From assembly GCF_910592395.1 (NCBI RefSeq), contig NC_088309.1, forward strand, positions 20,648,599 through 20,712,598: a DNA stretch of 64,000 bases. The letters run 5' to 3'. Below are positions 1-11,686 of the stretch, in pieces. Below the pieces are notes generated by a model. The model had not been told where the DNA came from. It worked only from the letters and a program-made list of their open reading frames with translations, and made no database searches. The position numbers were made by a program, and so were the translations under genes. The DNA comes from Lineus longissimus (taxonomy: Eukaryota; Nemertea; Pilidiophora; Heteronemertea; Lineidae). Positions within the stretch are counted from its first letter, which is position 1. Each line of letters begins with the position of its first letter.

Positions 1-1168
1 TTTTAGAAATTCTTGTTTTCTTCTCACTAATCTGGAAGCCAGGTTGAGTACTTTCTGCCTTCAATGAGAGATCTGTCCTCCAGTTTGTTGTCTAAAGTCC
101 ACAAGTTTGCTACCAAAATGGTCGTGATGACGTTATCTGCTTATAAAGTTACTTTTAACAATTCTACCCTGAGGTGTCTTCATCCAAGGTTAAGTCAAAT
201 GGTTGTCCCTCTGGACTGGAGTTATCATTTTCACAATATGGCGTCCTTGTCTAATGATTGTGGCCTTCAGGACCTCAGTTTGTGTCTTTCATAATGAGTT
301 ATACTTATCAAGACCTGGTCTAATGATAGAATAGATCTGGAGATGATGTAGGCATTGTCTTCCTGAATGTGATGCAATATTCACTTTGTCTCCATGGAAA
401 AGAGTAGGGTTGGCACAGACAGTTGTGACGTTGTCTTCCTGTCTGCTATAACATTGGTCTTTTGCCTCAATGGGACAGCAGAGCAGGGGTAGGTACGTAT
501 GTTCCTGCGATACGATGTTTAATATTGTTTGCTCACCATGGGAGAGAGCTGGGGTAGGTACAGACGGTTGTGACTTTGTCTCCCTATATGCTGTGTATTA
601 CTCTCTTTTTCACTACGGAAGATAGCACTAGCAGAGAGACACATACCGACGGATGGATGTGCATAATTTTTTAATATGCGTGTATTCAATCTTTATAATG
701 CGTGGCGGTGATATTTCAAGCAGTTCATTTAACTATATAGCGTACACAAGAATAGCTTGTTTTTTCGTTAGGAGTTTAGAGATTAGTGGAAAAGGGCAAT
801 ACTGATGGTCGCAGAAAATGTAGGCAATAGAGTTGGCACAAGATATAGAGGTGGCTGCAGAGTTCCACGTCATTATACGAATCCAATGTGTGGGTGAAAA
901 CGGAATGCAGCTAGTTGTGATATCAATTTATGCTCCCACGTATTTAAACGGTTTTAAATAAATTTTCGGGACAACACATGCGTGTAATAACTGTAGATCT
1001 CGGTGAAGAAACCGTTTAATATGGAATTCACTAATGGACCGCCCACAACTACAAGAGTGAGTTAATCCATAATTATACGGGTAGGAAACTCTCGCGACTA
1101 CGGAGGTTTTCTGCTCCTCTTTCTGGCCATGCATTGACAGGACTTTTTCCGCGACCTCATATGCTGTA
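1..1168. other. Non-coding left flank with degenerate repeats
   Basis: I see no convincing exon here. From about 355 to 650 a loosely repeated phrase recurs: GTTGTGAC followed by TTGTCT, then a CCATGG-containing stretch, then GGGGTAGGTAC or a close variant, spaced roughly 110-120 bases apart. This looks like an old degenerate tandem repeat. The promoter of the receptor gene starting at 1169 should lie here, but no clear TATA box is visible. Confidence 0.45.
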
Positions 1169-4100
1169 ATGAAGTTCACCCTTCAAGTCATGATTTTGGC
1201 AGTGTTGCTGGTTAGAGGAAATTCTCAAAACAACTGCTTGGACTGCACACCTCAAGGAAAGGTATGTCAAAGCGTATTTTTGATTACTTTGCTTAATGGT
1301 ATTATTTCTTAAGACCTATTAAGGTTACAGGAATTCATCCTTATCATGTTTGCCAGATTTTCAGAAAATGTCTTCGATTTCTTTTTCACAGAAGGGCGCT
1401 ATACTGGTATATATCTTGTGTCATCTTTCTTTGAAGTTTAGTGAATCAGGCCCTGATTATAATTAAACAAGATGCATATTCTTTATCCGACGTGCAGTAG
1501 TTAGATCTAGTTTAGCACTCCGCAATGCAATGACGAAGTCCGTGATCAGGCAGATAAGATTAAATGAATAACCTACATTATAATATAATGCAGGTTCGAA
1601 TGTGCATTTTTGCAAGTTGAATAATGTACATATTTTTGCAAGTTGAATCTTGCAAAAATGCACATTCGAACTATATTCCAAAGATTCTGATGTCTCGAAA
1701 TGATATAGTTGTTAATTATTTTCTCTCCAATTTTTTCAGCCAAATATGAAATGTGCTGTTTTGAACACAAAGGGTAGGTTTTGATCTATTTTAACAACAA
1801 AATATTTCTTGTCATAAACCAGTCGTATAAACAGATTGATGACGATAACAAGTTTGGCATTGTTTACGGCCATTGCAGTTCATGGCTGAAAACGGGGTCA
1901 CCCTACATGTAATATATATACATGTATATGCGGGTTCTAAATGACCCTGAATCGAAAGGGTCCATCTGTCAAAGGTTCTATGTGTCGCGGGGTATAGGGT
2001 GTTGGTAAGGATAGGCGTTAATACTATAGTCTTTCCAAAAATATCTCAGGAAACGCCCAACCTTCCCGTACAACTGAGACACTGTAGAACAAATTCAAAC
2101 ACTGTCGGGTATAACTAGGGGTTAAGAATAGTCCATTCTTTCTTCCATCGCCGAACCGATTTTAACCTACACTAAGTAGATTTACATGTCGGGCGTGCTA
2201 GAAATAACGAATAACACGTTTTTTTTCTGAAAGTTGAAACAAAATTGGAAAAACGTGAAACACTTTCAGATAAATAGTTCACTGATGAATCAGGAGAAGA
2301 ACAAACATATTGAAATGATAACTGTATAATCCACCTATAGTCCGGATTAGAACCGTCTCTTTGGCGATTTCAGCCTAAAGCCGCTCCCCATCTTTGGTGT
2401 AAATATTCTGGTCTTCGCTTCTGTTTCAGCGTGCAGGGCTCGTCCTACAGCGACTTATCGCGCATCAAAGTCTGGGTATTACCCAGGTTCCCCAAGAGAT
2501 CTCAAGGTGGACACATACCTCAAGTACAATCCAGCTGACAAAATATTGTATCCAGTTGTTAATATATCGTTCAAAGGACCAGATGACGGTAAGTAGTTGT
2601 ACATGTGAATTAAAGTTCTTTCCTGCTCCTTGTTCCTGATCATTGAAGAATTGATCTGTAAACGGCGAAATATTTGCGGGTGTTTCAGTTTTGCGATTAA
2701 TATAGCATCGATTCGCGAAATAAAAATTGCGAAAATTATGTTTTGATTGAAAAAACGAACCGAATTTTTCGTCATTTCCTCCTCCGAATTTCGATGTTCT
2801 TTGTGTCATTTTCAACTCCATCTGAATTTCAGCAACCCTGATTTTTGTCAAAGGATTTGAGGTAACGCTGATGATAGCCAGTGGCGAACATGCCTCATGG
2901 GAATTGGCTATTTGTCGGTTGTTTGACTTGAGCGCAGCAAATATCACCAATGATGACGTGGTAACAAGTTCACAGGTATGTCTTATTATATACATATATA
3001 TATACACGTATGTAGTTTTCTACACCTTCTAGTTGCGGTGTCTAAAAAATGTTACTTCATTTTCGTCACTTTGTCGTTTGTTTAAAACACGGACATCCAG
3101 ATGCATTTTGAAATGTTAAAGAATGCTTCCATCCGAAGGCAAAGTGGTGAAACTTCAGGTGGGGACCTCCCTCATTTGGCGTAATAATTGAAATTTGCAT
3201 TGTTTCAGATCTAAATCCCATAACCACGGACGTTAACTGATAAGTTTGGAAGACGTCTTCATGTATAGTGCTTTTCTAAATACTAGTTAAAATCATATAT
3301 CGTTGACTTTTTACCCAACAATGGCTCTATCCTACTGCTTTCAGATTGAATTTTCATATAAAGGATGCTTCAGTCTCCTGAGAAAGAAGACAACATATCG
3401 GGTGCGAGTGCGCTCACTCCCTGAGCCCACAACTATTAACTCCCCTGCCAAAGATGTTGCTGTCTACATTGACACCCCAGTGCCAACTGGTAAGAAACTA
3501 AATCGACATCACTTCCTTATATCTTTCCAAGGATACTATTACTTCATGTAGAACGAGTTACCTAACTTGGTTGAGATTTACCTTCCGTTATCTTTTTGGA
3601 ATACCACAAGCAATGAAGGGAACCAATATCTTTTTTTAACGTATCAGTTAGAGGGCTATTTTGACCTAAATATTATTTATTGCAAAGGCACACTTGGCCT
3701 GAAGCATTAATTTCGAGAGTAATCTATTGCATGTTATACATCAGTGTATAGAGTCATAGCATTTTTTTCTAAACATTTTCGCTGATATTGCAATGTTGAC
3801 CGAATTTCTTATTGGCGACTTTTGGTACATTTTAAGACCGAAAGTCGCCAAAGAGAAAGTCTATCAATACTGTGCTCACATGTTTGCCTATAATTATGTT
3901 TTGTAATACACTAATCTTTCATGTGCATGATATTACTTGGTAATAATTGCTCAAATTAGACGCAAAAGTTACCTTTTAAATTTGGTATCTTTGAAAAATG
4001 TCACTTTCCGCCAGACAACTCATTTGACTCGTTTTTTCCCGCTCGTTTAGAAAAGAGAAGAAATTGTAACTATGGTAACAGTTCACATTTTCGTAACAAA

Positions 4101-7100
4101 AGAGGCTCAAAGAAGGGTAATAGTCTTATCCCCTGTCTGTCTGACCTTTCACTCTGCCTACAATTACCGTGAGCATTTGACAGGAGATGAGGCTAAAGAT
4201 GAAACTCATCAAAGCGAACGAGTCTTAGGCCGAGTTTACGTAGAAGTCACGTTGTCACATTTCATTCGCGCTTCCGCAAACTGAAAACTGAGCGACGAGT
4301 CGTTTCCAAAGTGCGGGCCAGATAGGCGTTCCTGTGTCGCTTCAAAAATTCTTAACGTCATGTTTGTTAACACATGAGTCAGCGTTGAGACGTGACTCAT
4401 TAAACGTAACGACTTCTAGGCCCTACTTTATAGTAAACTCGGCCTTGCGACTGAGTGACTAGATACTTTCAGATTTTGATTCGAGAATAAGAACGATTTT
4501 GTTGTTGTTCGTCTGGTTGACGTCTTCGCGGAGTCTGTTATTGACTGGCTTATATTACTGTTCCTAGGCATACCAGACATTAAAAACACATCCAACCTCA
4601 AAATGCCCTCTCGTTCGCGGATCAAAATCTGAACCTCTCTATTGTGTCATTTCGCTCCCTTTCCTTCCCAATCATATATGGGCTATACACTACTTTCGCT
4701 CCCTTTCCTTCCCAATCATATATGGGCTATACACTACTTAAAGATAGTTCCATCTTCTCCATGTGCCCTTGGGTGCTTGCGGTCTGAATGCACTGTTCTT
4801 TTCCATACACGTGCCTCTCTTGGACTGGCAGCCTCCACCACATTCATCCTCTTTAAATCCTAAGGTTCACACGGCGTACACATTCTCAACACACTGCTCG
4901 GGTGAAGGTGCCGCCTCTCGTAGCACCTTCTTTTTTATTCGACTGTCCTCTCTTCACAATCAGTTACACAATCTACTCATCAATTGCACTCGAATGCTGA
5001 TTTGGGGAACCAGGTGGCACCTCGCTCTTTCAATACTCGTATTAACCATGTATTTATTGATAGATTTCTATCATTTTGCGACTTGAATTTTCCTTTATGT
5101 ATAATCAGAAAGGAGTTGCGCTGTTTGAATAAATTTCCAGAAATTCAGTAAAAGTGACTCACTGACTATTGTTCAGGGTTGACATGTGTTTTGAATGGGC
5201 AAATGTGGTGATATACCGACGAGGTCCGCATATATACTGTTGCATGAATATGTCACATCAAATTTGCTTAAGGATATGATGTTCCCAAACTGCCTCAAAA
5301 GATTTTAACTGCCCAGAAAAAATCCTTCTTTAGAGTGTGACTTCTGCTGCCTACAGAGAATTTTAGAAAATCCCTCTGAAGAGAATTGATTCTAATGCCG
5401 ATTTTTTTTTTCATTAGTTTTTTAATCCCATGAATGAGAATATGCAGTGCATAATGACGCCTCTTTTCCACCGGCTTGATACATGAACATGTACATGTAC
5501 ATGTATTGCGTTATGACGCAGCGTTGCGACTGCGTCATGTCCCGGTGTTACGACTTGATTCACGATAATTACCAACCACTTTGTTTCTGGCTTTTCGTTT
5601 TGATACTGTTTCACGAGCAAGATATCGCTTGCAATTTCTATTTTACAAACTATTCTTAGCACTTTTCGTGATCAGTCAGTAGTACCACGTAAACGACGCT
5701 ATAGTTCTGACGATATTTGAACATGTTCCCTTATTTCCTTGCAGCGCCGGTTATTGACAGTCGCAATTCTGCCAACTGGGCATTTTTCATCCAGACTGTC
5801 ATTGATAACAACCAACTAAAAGTCAGCTTTTCGAAGCCACCATATAAATTTAAATTCACGAGATTTCGGGTGTCACTCATCAGATACACGACAAATGAAG
5901 AAGGTGAACAAATTCCGAAGTTGGTGACAGAACAAGAAGTGGTAAGACCTTACATTCGAAGACATTATATTACATGTATATACATTTTGTCCTTATTCTT
6001 ATTGGTCCCAATCACCAAAGAAACCATCAAAACATTCAATGTCTCCTTAGTTAAATGTTGGTTATACAGTAGTTGAACTTTTCAGGAGCCAAACTGAGCC
6101 AAGTCACTGAATAGAAATTATACAATGTATGTCCAGTACGTTAACGTCATTCGGCCACCTTCCCGTGTCCTGAATGTTCTCGGAAACATTCGGGCACGCC
6201 CACCCTCTCCTGCAGGGACGAATATTTTCGTGATCAACCTTTGCTTCCAAGCTTTAACAGTCTGTAACAGAATTGGGTCAAATTTGCCTGTGAATTATCA
6301 TCGACACCCCTATCGCGCAGGCCTTTATTAACGACGCTTTTACTTACTTTCAGCAAACTAGTCCTGTGGTGTTTAAGGTCCGCTGTCCTGGGCTATATGC
6401 AGTTTGGGTGAGTCATCCCATTTGCGCATATAGACATGCAGCATTGCACCATTGTTTCCACCTACAGTCCTGTACCTGTACATCTATCTCAAGTATAACT
6501 ATGATATCTTGGTTTTTGACCGGAGCTATTTTTTAAGTTCACAGATTCTAAACTCTACGAAGGCGTTCCTTTTCGTCATTACATGTCCTAGAACATTCAA
6601 ATTTTCCTTGCGGACACGAACGGCGAACCCCTTTTTAACATTCATGAATTCATTTGTCCATTTCCAATGGTATTGATAAACACATCAGAATTGATGATGT
6701 CATCATTGGCAAGTTCATGTATTGCAGGTCGAACCCATCGATACGTATTTACTGAAAAAAAAGAAGTGCCTTTGTAAACTCGACGGTCAGTGTGCCAGTA
6801 TGTGCCTGATATCGAGGACCCGAAGTCCTATCAACATCACCACAGGTAATAACAAAACAAGATTAACAAGTGTATTGTCTCATTGATTTAAAGGCCTACT
6901 CCGTTCGTTAAAAATTTTGAAAAACACTAAATGAAGGTCAATTCTCCTATTTCAGTGTCTCGCCGAGTAAACCTTTGTTAAAATTTCGATAATTTACAGC
7001 TGGTCCTTCATGTCCGGGTGCTAATTTGCCTAAGACTACCAGCACTGCCAGTAACACCAATGTCCCGGATACAGGACCTTTGACTTTGAATATACTTGGA

Positions 7101-9301
7101 GTGAGCATATCAGCAACATGTGGCTTGATTGTTGTCTTCGTGCTGGTTTTCGTTTTCTGCAGACGACGCTGGAAGTCTGGCGGTGAGTATCCTGCATGAG
7201 AAGCATTTAGAAAGTCCGTTGCTTAGTCTTGACCGTACTAGGGTGGGGAATACCGGTTTTCGGTAACAACAGATCCGCCAAATATTTGGTGACCGTTGAA
7301 ATCAAGGTCCGTGCCGAAATCAACACAGTCGTATTGCGATCGAGAGGAATAGATTTCCTGTGGGGGTGCTTGGGTTGGTTCAGCAAACATGACGCAGGGA
7401 AGGTAGGCGCCAGAATCTAACCTGGTACTTTTGCTATCATCGTAATGTACAAGGTGTGATGAATATCATTGTGGACAAGTACGTCACAAGCATACCCTCA
7501 GTGTTTTTCAGACAGGAAGACTAGTTCAATGTGTTTTTCCTTAGTTTTTTAGGGTGGCCAACTCCAAGTGTACATTTTAATGCCACCTGTGTGTAGCCGA
7601 TAAAACATGGCCGAATGGTATTAAAACAACCTCCATGGGTGTCTAACCCGGTGTGCAAGGGATAGTAGTCCTAGGGCTGATAGTCCATGTAACAATAGCC
7701 CGCATTGCTAAATGTTTTGGTTAGGGTTAGCGGTACAATAGATCATGCTGCTTAATTGGTCAAATACAATGCTACCGGACTATGACTCCAGGGGGACTAT
7801 ATCCGCTGTCACACCAGTGCAGTTGTACAGTGATGCAACCTCATACGAGTGCTGCTCACCGCAGTTTGGAATGACTGTTGTACATGTTTCTTGATGAGTT
7901 TCCGAAACCCTTGCTGGTGGTGAGGGAAACCATTCCAAGCCATTTGTTTGAATGTGTTCGATATCACATTTACTCTCTGTACCTTCCCATCAACAGGGGA
8001 CGCTCCTACACTTAGGCCTCTGATAGATTCATCGAAGACTCATTTTAACCCAGACTGCTGCCTCCGATCACGCACTATAAATGAAAGAACCAAACAAACA
8101 GGTAGGAGCAAACTGTCGTTTGGTCGCTCAACTCAAGTGAACGTATCCTCAATAAAAGTGAACTTATCTACTTAACCCTGTATTCTGGTTGTGACTTTGT
8201 CTTCAAAGGACCAATTAAGGATAAATGCAAATCGTAGTAACTTGTAACATGGAATCTCTTTTGGGGCAACACAGCAATGATACGGACGATTTGTTATATC
8301 AATGGTCATTGTGCTCATCTATTTTTTCAGATGTCACTTGATTTTAATTTTAATTACATGGATGTTCCAAAAGAAATATTTTTCATCCTGTGGATATCGT
8401 CATAATACCTCCAAATGATTTCATTTTCAGCTTCACTGCACACGTATAACAGCTGGCCGTAGGTGTGTATAGTAGCACCCTACACTGGTTAAAGGTCTCC
8501 TAGCGGACGCCTTGAGAGACCATCTTAAAGGGCGGTTTCCCGCTTTGGTCTTCGCTACGGCAAAACTGGTTCCAGTGCCTATTATTTCCCGCTGGGACAG
8601 TTAGGAGAGGATGCCATGATCGTCAAATAGATGCCGCCAATTGTATCAGTGGGTATTTTGGATTACCAAATAACCTGTGCTGGAGCCAAGGGTATAGTTT
8701 GCCGTGGATTTGCGCCTAAAGTGGGAAAACGCTCTTGTGAAACCAGTCCTATAAAGTGGTACTTGTATTGATTTCAATTTATACTCCCCAAACATCTTAT
8801 CCAGTCTAACACTGTTTTTCAGGCATGCCTCCTAGTCTTTACAAGTCAAACCCACTGAGCATGCTGACTGTCACGAATAAGACGTTACTCCTTCTTTATC
8901 ACGCTGGTAGCCTTGCCCACAAGAACGTTGTGTTCCTATTTGCTAACTTCCTGACATGTCACTGCTGCATGGAATTTATCCTGCATGACCGCTGTGCCAT
9001 TGAAATCGGTTTGAAAGGCAAAGACAATTGGGTGGTTGAAAAATTCGTGGCAGTTGACTGGATTGTCATCATCAACTCCACAGGAGCCTTTGAGCAGTTA
9101 AGGAATAACTCGGACATGATCCAAACAGAAGCCCATATTCTAAACGACATGTTTTCCTGTGCTATAACGATGTTGGATAGGTTTTCAGATAAACTTAAGA
9201 ATAATTGCATCAGCGTTTACTTTCCATACACGGATAAGAAGAAATTGATAAGACAGTTTACACCTAAAGGAATTCACTACGAGCTCACGACAAAAATATA
9301 G
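1169..9301 (+). CDS. IL-17-receptor-like protein with SEFIR domain (11 exons)
   Basis: Single-pass receptor expected to bind a cysteine-knot cytokine outside the cell and signal through a cytoplasmic SEFIR domain. Exons, all GT-AG with consistent phases: 1169-1261, 1740-1773, 2430-2588, 2833-2975, 3345-3489, 5745-5941, 6354-6407, 6728-6845, 7000-7182, 7997-8101, 8823-9301. They join to 569 codons plus TAG. Residues 1-19 look like a signal peptide (start at the first ATG of exon 1). About 20-345 is an ectodomain with fibronectin-III-like segments and a cysteine-rich exon 8. Residues near 348-370 form one hydrophobic helix followed by CRRRWK, a stop-transfer. The last exon reads as SEFIR: LLLLYHAG strand, then NVVFLFANFL, CAIEIGL, and VIIN-STGAF. 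The protein stops right after SEFIR, with no long tail as in vertebrate IL17RA or IL17RD. Exon calls are by eye; family assignment rests mainly on SEFIR plus architecture. Confidence 0.82.
1594..1671. repeat. Perfect 23-bp inverted repeat, 32-nt loop
   Basis: Positions 1594-1616 and 1649-1671 are exact reverse complements, separated by 32 bases, inside intron 1 of the receptor gene. The loop region repeats TTTTGCAAGTTGAAT. As RNA this would fold into a long perfect hairpin. It may be a miniature fold-back element or a hairpin RNA; no flanking target duplication is obvious. Confidence 0.85.
4650..4737. repeat. Two tandem copies of a 44-bp unit
   Basis: A 44-base unit beginning TTTCGCTCCC and ending ATACACTAC occurs twice back to back (4650-4693 and 4694-4737) in intron 5 of the receptor gene. 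The copies look identical, so the duplication is recent. No function is apparent. Confidence 0.9.
5488..5505. repeat. TACATG short tandem tract
   Basis: Alternating CATGTA hexamers, a palindromic simple repeat common in marine invertebrate genomes. Similar tracts occur at 33886-33902, 34063-34080, 35649-35669 and 37160-37175. Confidence 0.8.
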
Positions 9302-9951
9302 AGCCATTTTTTCTGCGTGTGCATGGAGTTGAAAAATATGGCGCAAACGACCATGAGATGGACTGTAAACTAGCTAACATCAATCGTACGGAACTTGGTC
9401 GACACATACATCTACACGCAGTATACACGTAGGCCTTCAACCGGCTAAATAGCGTCTACACAGTATATGTACTGACCACGTCATAAGACTTGTTTCAAAG
9501 CCACGTTTGTCTAGACGCTTTTGCCCTTTACTGTCCTACTTTGCTGCTGAATTCCATGATTAACTGCATGTTGCTATCAATAATCTGATAAATTGTCATG
9601 GCAGAGAACAGAGTCTTGACTGCTTGAATGTCTCTGGCCACAGTAAGTTTTTATAAAAGAATATTTTGGAAGGACCGTTCGATATGGCCCACAAAAGTCA
9701 GTCTGTGCGGAGGAGATCGACCGTGTGCAATGTGATCCCCTTGGATTCAACCAGATTCTTTTCCCTGGATCTTTATACAGTCTGTGATTTGGTAGAATAA
9801 GAACATGGTCGAGAAGCTTGACGGGTAGCCTGCGACATCTCCTGGGACGACCCGAGTTCCAATCGGCTCAAACTGTTTTCCTTCATCTGCTGCGCCAATT
9901 TTTATGTCGGATGTTATGCCTTTCATTCAACGTTTTCCATTTCACTTCCAG
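9302..9951. other. No gene seen (3' UTR or intron of receptor gene)
   Basis: No coding exon is visible. There is no AATAAA between the SEFIR stop at 9301 and 9951, so either the 3' UTR runs through to the signal at 10108 or this is an intron leading to the exon at 9952. Confidence 0.4.
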
Positions 9952-10112
9952 CTTGGTCTACAGAGTCTATTGGGAGTTTGGCACGGGCAGAGTTTGAGCA
10001 GTTCTACCGGGACTGTCCTCTTGACGGATCAGCTACATCAGCCAGGGCTCCGTTTCAACAGGAATGCAATGACATACACGCTTATCTTGTGGACGACCTA
10101 ACGATTAAATAA
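9952..10112 (+). CDS. Candidate alternative terminal exon of the receptor gene
   Basis: A strong acceptor (pyrimidine-rich tract ending CTTCCAG) at 9951 is followed by an open phase-1 reading frame of 53 codons. It begins A-W-S-T-E-S-I-G, is rich in acidic and alanine residues, and ends DDLTIK then TAA at 10110-10112. The stop overlaps an AATAAA. Phase 1 matches the donor of exon 10 (8101), so exon 10 could splice here and skip the SEFIR exon, giving a receptor without a signalling domain. I see no phase-1 donor at the end of the SEFIR exon before its TAG. It could also be the last exon of an isoform I cannot reconstruct, or a relic. Confidence 0.4.
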
Positions 10113-10113
10113 A
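10108..10113 (+). terminator. Poly(A) signal AATAAA
   Basis: AATAAA overlaps the TAA stop of the candidate terminal exon at 9952-10112. It is the first canonical signal downstream of the SEFIR exon and is the likely 3' end signal of the receptor gene. Confidence 0.5.
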
Positions 10114-11686
10114 ATCTGGTACCAGAGATATCGCCCCCTGGTATCATTTCATGGGAACTTTGTCAAACCTACTTTTGAATGCCCCTGGTCATCAATGCCG
10201 GTGTAGAGGTTCAAGCTGGCCCCTTATAGAACCGAATACCACAACTATATCTCGTGGTAATGTTGCAAAAGCGGGTGTAAAAGGAACACTTTTGGACTCT
10301 TACTTTGAAACGGAATTTCGACAGACCACGAATTCACAGCCCATTCAACAAGCCGAAATTGACTTTAGAAATTAATACCGAGCTGGCATAGAGGCCTTGG
10401 TCGTATGTTCAAAAGCGCTCGTGTTGACCGAAAATGCCGACTCGCAAAATCAGAGGCAGGGTCGAGGGTCTCGGACTGCATTTTTGGTCAGTCGCATACT
10501 GTGATAATAACTCATATGTTGTGGACATCGCAGGTAGGTCCATATCGAACCCGAGATTAAAGGTTTAACTCGCAGACGAGTGATTCCTTCGTCGCACGCA
10601 GCAACGAGTTGTAATTAAGGGGTTACTGCGGTTTGCCGCACCCTCTTCGAAATCCGTACAAACCCAGTGATAATAGGAAGGTCAGTGGTTTGACCAAGTC
10701 ATGTGCCAATTCATTTTCGACCGTGACACACCCGAAAATCATTTTCTGTACTTTGTTCTGCCAGTCTGGTTGTGCGAGGAACAGAGGGAGAGTTGGGAAA
10801 CTAATGGTATTTATTAGTGCTAGACAATGCAAAATCAAAGTTTACGAAATGTACGGATATCATTCTGGGCTGTATGTTCTACTATATCAAATTATTCACA
10901 TATTGGCAATTAAGAGAAAATATCGGCCATTTTGCAAGTTAAGGTATTTACGCGTGACACATCTGTCAAACCTTAGCGCTCAGACATATTGATGACGTCT
11001 GTCAAAACCAGCCAATTATGTATCTGATACGTTACAAGCCAGATCTGCTAAAACGTTCAAACTGATGAGGGCTGATATTCTTGAGGTTAAATGTCGATGG
11101 TTTTTTTTGGGTTTTTTGTGATCAAAATACCTTTAATCCCAAAATTATTTAAGAGGCACATTAAAAAAAGAAAATGATAAATCTCTGATACTGCTATATC
11201 GTCTTTACTGTTCAATAGTTCCGATAGCCACTGAAATTTACCATCGTGAGATAAGGTTTTTGATACTTCTCCCTAGCATCGAGGGGCGGAGTATATTGAA
11301 AATCACTGGTTATGTCAGGATGCAATTTAAAGGAGATCGGTACAACTTTTGGACATTTTTCGTGGGTTGACCTCCTATTGAACTGCATGTGCAAACGTGG
11401 ACCCTATCATGCCTGTATAAGCCAACTAGAGCATGTCAGGATCATGTATCAGATGTCCACTTAGGCCTGAGCATCGTGACAATGGTGCGGATAATATATG
11501 ACCTATTTTCATGACTGGATAAGACTTTTTCTTTTCAAAGTAGCCAACAACTCCAGACATGCTTGACATAAATTCCACTTACTTCATATAACACCACTCT
11601 AAGAACTTTTTCGATCCGGTAAGGCGGACATCGACCTGCCTCACTCAATAGCGGATTCTTCTTCAAGTTTTGCGAGTGGTTCAGGT
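10114..11686. other. Spacer between receptor gene and SLC22 copy 1
   Basis: No exon, RNA gene or repeat that I can support. Short open frames (for example on both strands around 10633-10992) lack splice context or recognisable motifs. Sequence similar to the start of the second SLC22 block begins at about 11628. Confidence 0.4.

Noticed and set aside
1591-1600. tRNA T-loop-like GGTTCGAA
   Set aside because: It is one arm of the 23-bp inverted repeat; no cloverleaf can be built around it.
2465-3007. 180-codon minus-strand frame
   Set aside because: It lies antisense to exons 3 and 4 of the receptor gene, which have consistent phases and splice sites.
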